IMG/VR virus record: IMGVR_UViG_3300044641_001047 | Location: 1 to 64,000 of that record | DNA: 64,000 nucleotides | Source of the DNA: a virus | Strand: one strand, 5' to 3' | Part shown: one piece after another, positions 44,721-53,295 of the stretch | How positions within the stretch are numbered: the first letter of the stretch is position 1 | How the letters are laid out: every line of letters begins with the position of its first letter | The notes under the pieces: model-generated | What the model was told of the DNA's origin: nothing | The model's database searches: none | What the model saw: the letters and a program-made list of their open reading frames with translations, nothing else | Position numbers and translations under genes: made by a program

Positions 44721-45868
44721 TTTACAATAGTTTGTAGATAACCCTCCAGCCCATTAGTTTTACTCCAGATATAAGCCTGGCCTGTTCTAAGAGCTGAGTA
44801 TCCCATTGTTCTGTGCCAGTCATCATTAGCACAGATGGAGGGGATAAATCTTACTTTAATTCCACGGTATTCATTAACCATTTCCTTGTGTAAGTGCCCA
44901 CAGTGCACCTCTCTAACTGAGCATCTGGCAAACATCTCTGGTTGCTCAGTTGCCATAATCAGTGGCATTTCACTTGGCTTCTCCTTATCCCCGTGAGTAT
45001 ACATTATCATGTTTACCCCGTACTCTACATACTTCCTACTTTCCATGCTGTTATCTACAACGACATTTTTATCGTTACGATACCATCCTTTGATGACATC
45101 CCCAGCATAGAACATTCTTTCAAAATCGTGATTCCCTGATATAACTACTACATGAACTGGAGCTTTAGTCTTTAGAAAGTCTATAGCTTTAGTCATCAAG
45201 TTGCAATATCCCTGGAAGCTTTCTCTCCATCCTATTGCATCATGCTGAAAAGTTCCTTTGGTTGTAGTCAACCTCAGTCCTTCAGAATTCATTCCGTCAT
45301 TCCCGATAGGAAGAATGAATTTCTCAATATTCAATCCTTTTGCTTTATCTACTAAGTTGTAGACTGTGCTCATGAATTGTTCTTCAACTGCCTGCATGGA
45401 TAGCTCCGTTAGCTTACCATAGTGTATATCAGGAAGAGAAATCTCGTAGGCTACTCCTTCATCTCCTGCTTGGAATGGGGCTGACTGCTTGTATACAGTT
45501 GGACTAAATATAGCAGCAAACTCCTCAATCTCCATCTTTATCTCAGCCATTGAGATTTTATCACCCTTTGTAACTACAGAGAACCGTTGTTCTCCTCCCA
45601 TTGTTTGCCAGAATTTAACAGATGATACATCATCTCTGTTAATTCCGTTTTCTAACAGATAGCTTTCAAACTCAGTTATTACACTGTCGTTTTCGTTAGA
45701 GTTATCAGTGAGGCCAAGTCTAGCTTGCTTAAGCAGTTTCTTAGCCTCCCTGATTGCCTCTAATGCTATCTTTTCTTCAACATCGAACGTGGTAGATACT
45801 CTGCTAGGGCCACTTTTAAGGTAACCTGGTTTTAGCTTTAGTATGTCTACCAGTTCTTTTAAACTCAT
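44717..45868 (-). CDS. Calcineurin-like metallophosphoesterase
   Basis: This 383-aa protein has the full metallophosphoesterase set: D147-x-H149 in LPDIHYGK, GND at 189-191, GNHD at 245-248, H292 in YTHGDK, and GHLH at 324-327. It therefore hydrolyses a phosphoester, probably with two Mn or other divalent ions. The family includes SbcD/Mre11 nucleases, but no SbcC partner lies nearby. The first 130 residues form a helical extension beginning MSLKELVDILKLKPGY with no known domain. It is embedded among structural genes, and its start overlaps the previous stop as TAATG. Substrate unknown. Confidence 0.85.
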   Translation of the reverse strand: MSLKELVDILKLKPGYLKSGPSRVSTTFDVEEKIALEAIREAKKLLKQARLGLTDNSNENDSVITEFESYLLENGINRDDVSSVKFWQTMGGEQRFSVVTKGDKISMAEIKMEIEEFAAIFSPTVYKQSAPFQAGDEGVAYEISLPDIHYGKLTELSMQAVEEQFMSTVYNLVDKAKGLNIEKFILPIGNDGMNSEGLRLTTTKGTFQHDAIGWRESFQGYCNLMTKAIDFLKTKAPVHVVVISGNHDFERMFYAGDVIKGWYRNDKNVVVDNSMESRKYVEYGVNMIMYTHGDKEKPSEMPLIMATEQPEMFARCSVREVHCGHLHKEMVNEYRGIKVRFIPSICANDDWHRTMGYSALRTGQAYIWSKTNGLEGYLQTIVK

Positions 45869-46293
45869 TAATGTACGATTTTGATTAGAGCTTCTAACTG
45901 CTCAGCTGATAAATCTTCTGGCAGATGAGCTTCGTTAACCATTTTCAATTCCAAAGTAGCAGTCTCATCTAGCTTTGAATTAACTAGTTCCATCTGCTTC
46001 TTTCTTTCTTCAATTACCTCTGAATGCTCTTCTTCAAATTTCTTCAAGCCTTCTCCGTCCTCAGCTTGAATGTACTTTTGAGCTTCCAAAGAGAGTAACA
46101 TAAATGCTTCTGAGGGTTTAGCTTGCTCTTCAATTGGATCTAAATGAGCTTTGATAACCTCAGAGTTTTTAACTACTGCCTTAGCATAAGCTACTCCTTT
46201 AGTTGATCTTGTCTCATTCAGAGTTTTAAAGATGTTCAAAAACTCTCTGTTCGTCGCTGTTACGTGTACTCCGTACTTCTCTGTCTGGTTCAT
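45868..46293 (-). CDS. Helical hypothetical protein
   Basis: This 141-aa protein is charged and predicted helical, with coiled-coil-like stretches (GLKKFEEEHSEVIEERKK near 78-95). It ends SAEQLEALIKIVH, which looks like a small amphipathic helix. It is coupled to the metallophosphoesterase gene by TAATG. No family is recognised. An assembly chaperone is a possibility given its place between fibre and enzyme genes. Confidence 0.5.
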   Translation of the reverse strand: MNQTEKYGVHVTATNREFLNIFKTLNETRSTKGVAYAKAVVKNSEVIKAHLDPIEEQAKPSEAFMLLSLEAQKYIQAEDGEGLKKFEEEHSEVIEERKKQMELVNSKLDETATLELKMVNEAHLPEDLSAEQLEALIKIVH

Positions 46294-46320
46294 TTATATT
46301 TGGTTTTAAAAAATTTGCAA

Positions 46321-46758
46321 TTATTGGTTATATATCTCTGCAGTTAGTTTATATCTTGCCGAGCTATTAGCAGGCGGTACTACTGCTGCTGTCATTAAAT
46401 ATTCAACTTCTACTTTTTTTATTATAAAAAATGCTCTGTTACCTCCAGTAATAGCTAAATAATCTGTAGCCGCTGTTCTTACTAATGTTCCTAGTGCCTC
46501 GTCTATATCGGTTGTAAATTTGCCGTCAGTTACACCCACTAACAGAAATCCAACTATTTCTTTCATTGAAACACCACTAGCACCTGTATAAACAGATGCT
46601 CCAGCCGCAGCAAATTCTTGAGGAGTTTTTATTAAAAAATTTGACCCAGTAGAAGAAATTATCATTCCACATACACTTGGGAAATCTCCTTGATCTATAG
46701 AATTAGTATTAGTAACTATGTTACTTAGTAAATTATCGGTTGTTGAATTATAAGCCAT
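46321..46758 (-). CDS. Small structural protein candidate
   Basis: This 145-aa protein has the composition of a virion protein: rich in T, S, A and V and beta-type, with few charged residues. It opens MAYNSTTDNLLSNIVTNTNS and contains TPQEFAAAGASVYTG and FLLVGVTDGKF. It follows the 427-aa fibre candidate by 18 bases and may be a fibre partner or decoration protein. No domain is recognised. Confidence 0.5.
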   Translation of the reverse strand: MAYNSTTDNLLSNIVTNTNSIDQGDFPSVCGMIISSTGSNFLIKTPQEFAAAGASVYTGASGVSMKEIVGFLLVGVTDGKFTTDIDEALGTLVRTAATDYLAITGGNRAFFIIKKVEVEYLMTAAVVPPANSSARYKLTAEIYNQ

Positions 46759-46776
46759 TATTTTAAATTTTAAAGT

Positions 46777-48060
46777 TTATTCTGCTGTGGCGTATACTCT
46801 AATCCAAGCATCTACACCGTTAATTTTAACTTTGATAGCTCCAGTCTTAGCAGCAGCTGATGCTGTAGAACTAGAGAGTGAGTTAGCACTAGCTGCTCCA
46901 CTAGTTCCGACAAAGTTAATGAAAGATTCGTCTGTGTCAAGTTGCTCAATTACGGCTACGGGAATATTAGCAGTAGTACCATCTTGTTTAGCATGTAAAG
47001 GACTTGAAGGTGCATCTGTATTAATACCTACACGTCTGCTTGCCCCTTTAAGAGTCATAATTTTTTGAGCAACTGCTGATGAATCGTATCCCCAGAAAGT
47101 ATAATCTCCTGATGAACCTGTACCATCATGGTTACCTACATAAAATTCTACTTCTCCACCTGCATTAGCTCCTTGAGAGTTACCAGCTTTAATATACAAT
47201 GCTCCACCTTTGTTAGATGCGTTAGCAGTTCCACCTTGTACGTACAATGGAGCAGGAGCACCGCTAGATGTTAGCAACATTCCAATTACCTGGGCAGAGT
47301 TACCATTTAAAAATATATTGCTAGATACGTTTAAATCTCCTGAGAAGAATGGAGTTGGGCTACCGCTACCAATAAATGTTTGACCATTAGTATTTACTTT
47401 AATACCTCTATTACCACTATCTCCATTTAACCATCCAAATCCATAGATGTTGTATGTAGATGCATTCAAAGCATTTGCTAGAGTAGCTATAGTAGCAGCA
47501 ATTGTTATTGTTCCAGATCCGTTAGTAATAGTGATATTAGAACCAGCTGTTAAGTTAGCCATTACTGGAGCTAGACCAGTTCTTCCTATTATAATTTGAC
47601 CGTTAGTTCCAAATGCCAAAGATGTTAGAGCCCCTAAGCTATTAGCATATAAGAAGGTGTTAGTTCCTAGAGTACTTACTCCAGTACCTCCATTAGCAAT
47701 TGGTAGAACTCCTGTAACATCAGAAGTTAGATTAGCTGTAGTTAAGAAACCAGCCGTACTATTATCACAGTTAGCAAGATCTATATTAGCCTCATTAACC
47801 TGAAGAGTGATGTTATTACTAGCTGTAGCAACAGTTAGAATATTATTTAGAGATTTAATCCCTTTGAAGTTAAGTGTGTTTTTGCTAGTAATGTTTACAA
47901 ACAAAGACTCACTGCTAGTTCCAAGTGTGTTGACAATTGGGAATAGATCTTGAAGCAAGAACTTATTATTAGCAGGGGTAGATGCATTTGCTGTTAACAA
48001 GTAGTCATTAGCAGTTACACTTGTTTTGGCTAAGGCTGTTAGGCTGGTTATAGTTGCCAT
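46777..48060 (-). CDS. Fibre-like structural protein
   Basis: This 427-aa protein looks like a trimeric fibre. It is rich in N, T, S, A and G, with short beta repeats (for example GSNITITNGSGTITIAAT near 167-184). It carries the VTGVLPIANGGTGVSTLG element seen in many phage tail and side-tail fibres. The C-terminal domain has RVGINTDAPSSPLHAKQD and a final GAIKVKINGVDAWIRVYA. Such ends often carry a trimerisation or receptor-binding unit. It could be a head fibre or a tail fibre; crAss-like phages have both, and position does not decide. Confidence 0.6.
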   Translation of the reverse strand: MATITSLTALAKTSVTANDYLLTANASTPANNKFLLQDLFPIVNTLGTSSESLFVNITSKNTLNFKGIKSLNNILTVATASNNITLQVNEANIDLANCDNSTAGFLTTANLTSDVTGVLPIANGGTGVSTLGTNTFLYANSLGALTSLAFGTNGQIIIGRTGLAPVMANLTAGSNITITNGSGTITIAATIATLANALNASTYNIYGFGWLNGDSGNRGIKVNTNGQTFIGSGSPTPFFSGDLNVSSNIFLNGNSAQVIGMLLTSSGAPAPLYVQGGTANASNKGGALYIKAGNSQGANAGGEVEFYVGNHDGTGSSGDYTFWGYDSSAVAQKIMTLKGASRRVGINTDAPSSPLHAKQDGTTANIPVAVIEQLDTDESFINFVGTSGAASANSLSSSTASAAAKTGAIKVKINGVDAWIRVYATAE

Positions 48061-48062
48061 TT

Positions 48063-49589
48063 TTATATAGTAATTTTTTGATTAAACTCAGTGGTTATAT
48101 CTATTCCTGTCTCACTCTTTAAGTCTGATGTTGCAATATCCAATCCTACACCTCCTGTAGAACCACTAGTTGATCCAGATGATCCAGTTGTGCTGCTAGT
48201 AATTGATGTAGATGCTGAACAGTCTGCACAGAATCTATTTGCAAAGTTTATAAAAGTCTCTAAGTAAGTTGTAGTACTTTCTGCATCTTGAACTAAGCAG
48301 ATATCATATCCAGTATAAGTTGTAGAAAATGCAGAGTCTAGAAGTATTGTACTTTGGCTAGTTCCAGAGTCAAATGTTACATCTATCATTTTTCTAGAAG
48401 CAAGTACCACTGAAGTAGATGGGTTTACTACTTGAAGATTAAATGTTTCAAATGGAGTGTAATCCCCATTAATAGTTAATGGATTGGCAGTGTTTATAGT
48501 TAAGCCACTAACACTACACGGGATAGGCTCGTAAGTAGCTGTTACCACATCCTTTCTATCGTAAATGCAATCCAGGGCTCTGTCTTTATCTTTTTGAGCT
48601 AATAGCTCTGTGATAAGTTTAAGTTTAGTGAGCTCTCTATAGTCACAGTTAACTCCCCCAATAACTTTATTGTAGAATGTAGTTCCTTTTTCTGCTAAGC
48701 AGTTTTGATATTGAGAAAGCTTAGTATTGTAATCTACCCCGTTAAGTGTAAGTGGAACTTCAGCTATTTCTGAGTATGGGATTACAACAATTGGATCTCC
48801 CCCAACAGCTGTACGATATGCACATACATTATCAATGAATCTACCTTTACCTCCAGATGTGGAACCGTAGCATTGGTTTGGATCATACATCTCTATTTTA
48901 AGAGTAGTATTTCCTTCACAGGTAAGCTCTACTTCTAAGTTTTGTAAAGCCGCTCCAGTGTCATCTAGTAGATGCGTATAAACTTTTGTACCAGCATATA
49001 TTTTTAAATATGCTTGAGAAATTTGAAATGGGGTGCAATAGCCTGCTCTTGTACTTGTAGCATAGTCAAGACTTATTACAAAGGTATCTCCTACAGTTAA
49101 TACATTTGTTTGAGTTATGGAGCTTAAAAGAGCAGTATTAAATTTTACTGATCCTCCGTAGTCTCCAGCCCATGCCCCATTTGCAACAGTCCAACCTGTA
49201 GGATCTGAGTCAAAAGTCCCGTTACTATTAAGACAAGTTAAAGAAGGCCCTTGATCAATTGCAACATCTATAGCAAAAGATGTAAATGCTCTTCCAACTT
49301 CTACCCACCCAGTTGTAGGTGGGCATATATTATTGGCTGTCCCAGTATCTACAGAGTAAGCCTCTTTAATTCCTGAGTTATTTAGTACAACCCATTGAGA
49401 GCCTGTATAAGTGATAGTATATGTATCTCTCCCTACAGCAAAGACGTAGTCATATCCTGTTAAAGAGTTTACATTAACTACTGCAGTAGCAGAGACTGTT
49501 ATTAATTCACCAGTAGAAACTAATTTAACAGTTACTTCTACTCCATTGCATGGAATATTATCTTGTATACAATCTAAACAAATTGGCAT
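48063..49589 (-). CDS. Modular beta-rich surface protein candidate
   Basis: This 508-aa protein begins with a small cysteine-containing segment (MPICLDCIQDNIPCNG). A region at about 117-255 (NGTFDSDPTGWTVANGAWAG, then strands with SVKFNT and TFVISLDYAT) resembles a carbohydrate-binding jelly-roll module. The C-terminus is a flexible stretch of S, T and G (SSTTGSSGSTSGSTGG) before a short conserved end. It lies next to the fibre candidate and may be a surface attachment protein, perhaps for mucus or capsule sugars. The jelly-roll reading is by eye only. Confidence 0.55.
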   Translation of the reverse strand: MPICLDCIQDNIPCNGVEVTVKLVSTGELITVSATAVVNVNSLTGYDYVFAVGRDTYTITYTGSQWVVLNNSGIKEAYSVDTGTANNICPPTTGWVEVGRAFTSFAIDVAIDQGPSLTCLNSNGTFDSDPTGWTVANGAWAGDYGGSVKFNTALLSSITQTNVLTVGDTFVISLDYATSTRAGYCTPFQISQAYLKIYAGTKVYTHLLDDTGAALQNLEVELTCEGNTTLKIEMYDPNQCYGSTSGGKGRFIDNVCAYRTAVGGDPIVVIPYSEIAEVPLTLNGVDYNTKLSQYQNCLAEKGTTFYNKVIGGVNCDYRELTKLKLITELLAQKDKDRALDCIYDRKDVVTATYEPIPCSVSGLTINTANPLTINGDYTPFETFNLQVVNPSTSVVLASRKMIDVTFDSGTSQSTILLDSAFSTTYTGYDICLVQDAESTTTYLETFINFANRFCADCSASTSITSSTTGSSGSTSGSTGGVGLDIATSDLKSETGIDITTEFNQKITI

Positions 49590-49598
49590 GTTTATATA

Positions 49599-50084
49599 TT
49601 AGCAACCACATGCACAGGTCTCTATGCAGAAGTCTTTTGCTTTATTGTATTTGTTAATAGCGTCAGTTATATTAGTAGCTGAGTAAGTAGCATGTTGTGC
49701 TGACTTAATCAACAGATCAATCTTCTCGGCCTTTCTTAGGTCTTCATCACATCTATCACAGTGACAGTGACAGTCAATGGCAGATTGAACTAGAGCTGCA
49801 ATGCAGCAGTAAATTTCACAAGCTCCTACTGAATAGCTTGTAGGATTAGAACTATCTACGGTATCTGTAATGCTAATTACCCCATTAAACAACTCTCCAG
49901 CTGTCTCGTTATCTAGAATCCAGGTGTAGGCTCCTCCAGTTGTGGATACAGTACCTGAATCTTTTGTAGTTTCAGTTATAAAGTTGTAGTATACAAGCTT
50001 AGCAGTTGCTGCAGCTCCAGAGATTACAACAGTTAGCTTTTTACAATCAGGGGAGATAGTTATTGAGTCTATTACTGTAGCCAT
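49599..50084 (-). CDS. Cysteine-rich small virion protein candidate
   Basis: I place the start at the ATG at 50084, giving 161 aa beginning MATVIDSITISPDCKKL. A longer frame from 50132 would begin inside a transcription terminator. The N-terminal half is beta-rich (ITISPDCKKLTVVISGAA). The C-terminal half is helical with two cysteine and histidine clusters: CEIYCC with DCHCHCDRCDED (about 93-116) and CIETCACGC at the very end. These could bind zinc or form disulfides. It lies between two candidate surface or capsid genes. Function unknown. Confidence 0.6.
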   Translation of the reverse strand: MATVIDSITISPDCKKLTVVISGAAATAKLVYYNFITETTKDSGTVSTTGGAYTWILDNETAGELFNGVISITDTVDSSNPTSYSVGACEIYCCIAALVQSAIDCHCHCDRCDEDLRKAEKIDLLIKSAQHATYSATNITDAINKYNKAKDFCIETCACGC

Positions 50085-50106
50085 TAGATAGTTTTTGTAA
50101 AGATAG

Positions 50107-50133
50107 TAAAAAGCAGGGGATTGCTCCCCCACT
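50107..50133 (-). terminator. Terminator after the 337-aa structural gene
   Basis: On the minus strand AGTGGGGGA pairs with TCCCCTGCT around the loop GCAA (9 pairs with two G-T pairs), then a T-run follows. It begins 20 bases after the stop codon at 50154. It lies inside the longer version of the next frame, which decides that gene's start. Confidence 0.8.
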
Positions 50134-50153
50134 TTTTAATGATTAATTTTAGA

Positions 50154-51167
50154 TTAGAACAATCTTTCAACTGCAGCAGTGCCCCAGTCTGAAGTGTCGC
50201 TATTCAAGAACACCAAGTCAGCCTTAGTAGATCCTTCTGCAGCTACTTTGCTGTAGATCTTAATAGTGTTCAATTCACCTGCACGGGCAATACCTGTGTC
50301 AGCTGGGTGATTGTGTACGTACTGAATTTGAACAACTTCGTAAGTATTTCCACTAACTGCAAACTCAGGGAATGCAAATGGGAAGTACATACGGTTGAAG
50401 TTTCCGTAACGAGCACGTTGTGATTTCTCGTCAGACAAAACCTGCCAGTAGTTACCAGCTCCATCATTGTAACCAGTCATAGTTGGTGCAGCCAAAGTAC
50501 CAGACTTGTCGCTGTAAGCAAGAGTGATATCAAATACAACTCCAGCATGACGAGCAGTCAATACCATGTCAGTACCATTATCAGTGGTAGTAAACAAAGA
50601 ATTCAAAGTAGGATTAGCTGCAATTTTAGCAATAATCTGATCGTACAAAGTAGCCTCTGTTCCACCATGTTCAGAACTACCAACTTCAATGTTGAAGATC
50701 ATACGACCTGCAGAGAAGTTACCGAGCAATGGAAATTCTTTACCACCACCAGACAAATCTAATGCAGTACCATTTTGATAGTAGTTAGCATAAGCAGTTG
50801 GAGCAGTACGAAGTGCAATACGTACCATTACATCTTTGGTAGATGTCGGAGCTCCTACATTAATAGCTGCTGAATGTCTAACTGATGCAGCGTAGATATC
50901 ATACTTAATTCTCTTTATATCTTTGATATCGATAATAGGAGAAGCAATAGGATTTCCAGAAGGCATAGTTTGCACAATTTGGATAGGACCAACTGCTGCT
51001 GTCAAAGAAGTTGTCAGGTATGCTCCAGTAGCAAGATCCCACACACCAACTTTAGAAGCAGACGCTGCTGCATTAACTGAAAAAGTAGAGCCTGTGATCA
51101 AGCTTCCGTTGGTAGTATCGCTAATGTCGTTAGCTACAAATACCTGATTTAAATTAGAAGGTGCCAT
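50154..51167 (-). CDS. Abundant virion protein, possible auxiliary capsid protein
   Basis: This 337-aa protein is beta-rich with few cysteines and opens MAPSNLNQVFVANDISDTTN. Its codon use resembles that of the major capsid protein: arginine mostly CGT, asparagine AAC, tyrosine TAC, for example CGTTACGGAAACTTCAACCG. Neighbouring genes prefer AGA. Like the major capsid gene it is followed, about 20 bases after its stop, by a strong hairpin and T-run. Both features point to very high expression, so a major or auxiliary capsid (decoration) or tube protein is inferred. No fold is recognised. Confidence 0.6.
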   Translation of the reverse strand: MAPSNLNQVFVANDISDTTNGSLITGSTFSVNAAASASKVGVWDLATGAYLTTSLTAAVGPIQIVQTMPSGNPIASPIIDIKDIKRIKYDIYAASVRHSAAINVGAPTSTKDVMVRIALRTAPTAYANYYQNGTALDLSGGGKEFPLLGNFSAGRMIFNIEVGSSEHGGTEATLYDQIIAKIAANPTLNSLFTTTDNGTDMVLTARHAGVVFDITLAYSDKSGTLAAPTMTGYNDGAGNYWQVLSDEKSQRARYGNFNRMYFPFAFPEFAVSGNTYEVVQIQYVHNHPADTGIARAGELNTIKIYSKVAAEGSTKADLVFLNSDTSDWGTAAVERLF

Positions 51168-51202
51168 TTTTTATTAATTTAGGCGTTAAACATTGATTTT
51201 AG

Positions 51203-52372
51203 TTATTCACTTTCGAGGTTTTCCATCGATTGCGAGTTATACCTTTGGGATTCGATACCCTCCAGTATGCTTTTAATAGTCATTTCTACAATCTCCTGGT
51301 GAGTGTGCTCAGCAAGCTCACATCCAACCCCTGAAGTTATAGAGATGGCTTTTGGTTTTCTTATATAAACGATGAATACTTTAGGGACAATGAATGTATT
51401 GTCTGAGTAAACATCGATAAAGTTCTCTTTTACAGAATAAGGGATATAGTCGAAAGATGTTCTATTAAAGGGATCTTTCATGATAGTTGGGATGTCATCA
51501 CTTTGAGCAAACCAACATTGACTTATTCTTTCTAATGGTCTTGGGGCAGCTATACCTTTTATATCTCTTGTAGTTACCCCAAAAGTCTTTAAATTATCTT
51601 CTTCTCTATATGTCCATCCAGTACCTGATGGAGTTGTCCAGCTAGTTCTGATATATCCTCCAGTTAAGGGGTCTGGGTACATATCATTTAAAGTCCCAAT
51701 ATAGATGTGATTACTATCTACAGGGGGATCAAGTGCAGCTCCTGTATCATTTAAGGTTTCTACTACATTAGCATTATAAGATGGGAAGAAGTTATTTAAG
51801 TAGTTATTAGTCTTAATTAACTCATCTCTAGATATCTCCTGACCTGCTGGGGTATTCATCATACTTACCCACACTGATCCATCATAATAAGCTATGTCTG
51901 TAAGAACGTGTCCTGCAACTGGGGGAGTTAAATCTAACTTAACCCAACTGTAGTTATTCTTATTTAGGGCTATTGCATATGCTATATTCCCGTTACATAC
52001 GTAATTAACTTGAGCAGAAACAGATACAAGGAAAAGGTAATCCAAAGGTAGGGTTGCCCTTTCCACGTAAATGTTAGTATTGCTAGTATTATAAATGTAA
52101 GTACCTATTGCATCAGTGAGGAATCCTCCAGAAGAGATAGTACTAGAACTAGTAGTAACTACTAGATTTCTTAAGTCATCTATTCTCTTCTGAGATTGCT
52201 CAAAGCCCTTACCTTGTCTGTTAGATGATGGGTTATACCGTTGCTTAATGAATCTCATCATAGCAATGTTTAACTCAAAATCTATCTCTTGAGGTAAGAG
52301 TACGTCAGCCTGGAAGGATGCAATCTTTTGCACCCCCAGGTTGACAGCTATATGCATTTCGTTTACAGTCAT
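51203..52372 (-). CDS. Head-tail connector or structural protein candidate
   Basis: This 389-aa protein begins MTVNEMHIAVNLGVQKIASF and continues with QEIDFELNIAMMRFIKQRY near 28-46, an N-terminal helical lead-in recurrent in structural proteins of Bacteroidota phages. The central region is beta-rich and the C-terminus helical (ECELAEHTHQE-like segment, then TIKSILEGIESQRY). It starts 7 bases after the preceding 268-aa gene. Place after the capsid gene and composition suggest a connector or neck protein. Confidence 0.55.
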   Translation of the reverse strand: MTVNEMHIAVNLGVQKIASFQADVLLPQEIDFELNIAMMRFIKQRYNPSSNRQGKGFEQSQKRIDDLRNLVVTTSSSTISSGGFLTDAIGTYIYNTSNTNIYVERATLPLDYLFLVSVSAQVNYVCNGNIAYAIALNKNNYSWVKLDLTPPVAGHVLTDIAYYDGSVWVSMMNTPAGQEISRDELIKTNNYLNNFFPSYNANVVETLNDTGAALDPPVDSNHIYIGTLNDMYPDPLTGGYIRTSWTTPSGTGWTYREEDNLKTFGVTTRDIKGIAAPRPLERISQCWFAQSDDIPTIMKDPFNRTSFDYIPYSVKENFIDVYSDNTFIVPKVFIVYIRKPKAISITSGVGCELAEHTHQEIVEMTIKSILEGIESQRYNSQSMENLESE

Positions 52373-52379
52373 CTAGTAA

Positions 52380-53186
52380 TTAAGATACTTCTTTGAGCCT
52401 TGCTCTCATTGTATTTACTTGACCAGAGTTCTTCTTATTCTTGAAGTAAACAATTGCATCTTTCATATCTTCTCCGATTGTTTCGTCTTGGAAAATAACT
52501 TGATTTCCAATTCGACGGAGGATATCCTTTGCAACCATTTCTTCAATCTCTGCCTGAACTTCTAAGTTGTCGTCCATGCAGTATTTCAAGAATTTCTCTG
52601 GGTTACTTCCTTTGTAATCGTACAGGGTATTTTCGATTTCCATGTCTGAGAGTCTTTCTGGATCTCCGTCCACAAGTACTCTAAGCAACATTTTCATCTT
52701 CTCGACGTTGCCAGTGAGTTTAATAAACTCTTTGTCAGCATCTTTTCTAACCTGCACTTTAGCATTCTTCTTAAGAAGGTCTTTCTGTGGATCGTAGATA
52801 TAAAATCTTTTATTCGAATCCAGTTTCATTTCTTCTTCAGAAGTTGCCACATGTCTGTGCTTGAGGCACCACTTATAATAAATGTAATCCATTGCATTAA
52901 TTGGACTGCCATCATCATAAGTACCGATCTCAAGTTCTGCCCCTTCAAAAGGAACTTTAAGGCTAAGGCTAGCCCAGAAGTCTTTTGTTTTTGAAGGCCA
53001 ATCTTGATGACCAGCTGGTACATCAATAAAGTTTTTCAATAATTTTGCTTCTTCTTCTCCGTCAACTCCTTTGAGTGGGAGACGATCTACATACATAGAT
53101 CCAAGTTTAACTTTTGCTCCAGCTCTGATTTCCTTTGGAAGGTGATTCAGAACTTCTTTGCGTCTAATAATAACTTTACGTTCCAT
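52380..53186 (-). CDS. Conserved structural-block protein next to the capsid gene
   Basis: This 268-aa protein is charged, and about half of it is helical. It opens MERKVIIRRKEVLNHLPKEI, has a beta-type first half (LKVPFEGAELEIGTYDDG) and a helical second half with KYCMDDNLEVQAEIEEMV. Codon use is not biased like the capsid gene, so it is likely made in lower amount. It is separated from the capsid gene by a terminator and a second inverted repeat. Function unknown; an assembly or minor capsid role is inferred from position. Confidence 0.5.
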   Translation of the reverse strand: MERKVIIRRKEVLNHLPKEIRAGAKVKLGSMYVDRLPLKGVDGEEEAKLLKNFIDVPAGHQDWPSKTKDFWASLSLKVPFEGAELEIGTYDDGSPINAMDYIYYKWCLKHRHVATSEEEMKLDSNKRFYIYDPQKDLLKKNAKVQVRKDADKEFIKLTGNVEKMKMLLRVLVDGDPERLSDMEIENTLYDYKGSNPEKFLKYCMDDNLEVQAEIEEMVAKDILRRIGNQVIFQDETIGEDMKDAIVYFKNKKNSGQVNTMRARLKEVS

Positions 53187-53212
53187 AATTTTAGTTCTTT
53201 TTATTAGTTAAG

Positions 53213-53234
53213 CTTAGGAAAAGAATAACCTAAG
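53213..53234. other. Inverted repeat in the gap after the capsid gene
   Basis: CTTAGG (53213-53218) and CCTAAG (53229-53234) form a perfect 6-base inverted repeat with a 10-base loop, between the capsid terminator and the next start at 53186. It may be a small RNA hairpin affecting read-through or the start of the following message. It is short and could be chance. Confidence 0.3.
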
Positions 53235-53247
53235 GTTTTATATATTT

Positions 53248-53277
53248 TTAAAAGGGGGCTTTAACACCCCCTTTTTA
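53248..53277 (-). terminator. Terminator after the major capsid gene
   Basis: On the minus strand AAAAAGGGGG pairs with CCCCCTTTT around an 8-base loop, and a T/A-rich run follows. It begins about 20 bases after the capsid stop codon. As downstream structural genes lie in the same direction, it probably ends part of the transcripts and raises the dose of capsid message. Confidence 0.8.
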
Positions 53278-53295
53278 TTGCAAACCAAACACAAA

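Noticed and set aside
50085-50132. Longer start for the cysteine-rich protein
   Set aside because: The added 16 codons run through the terminator of the previous gene and read MGEQSPAFYYLYKNYL, an unlikely N-terminus.
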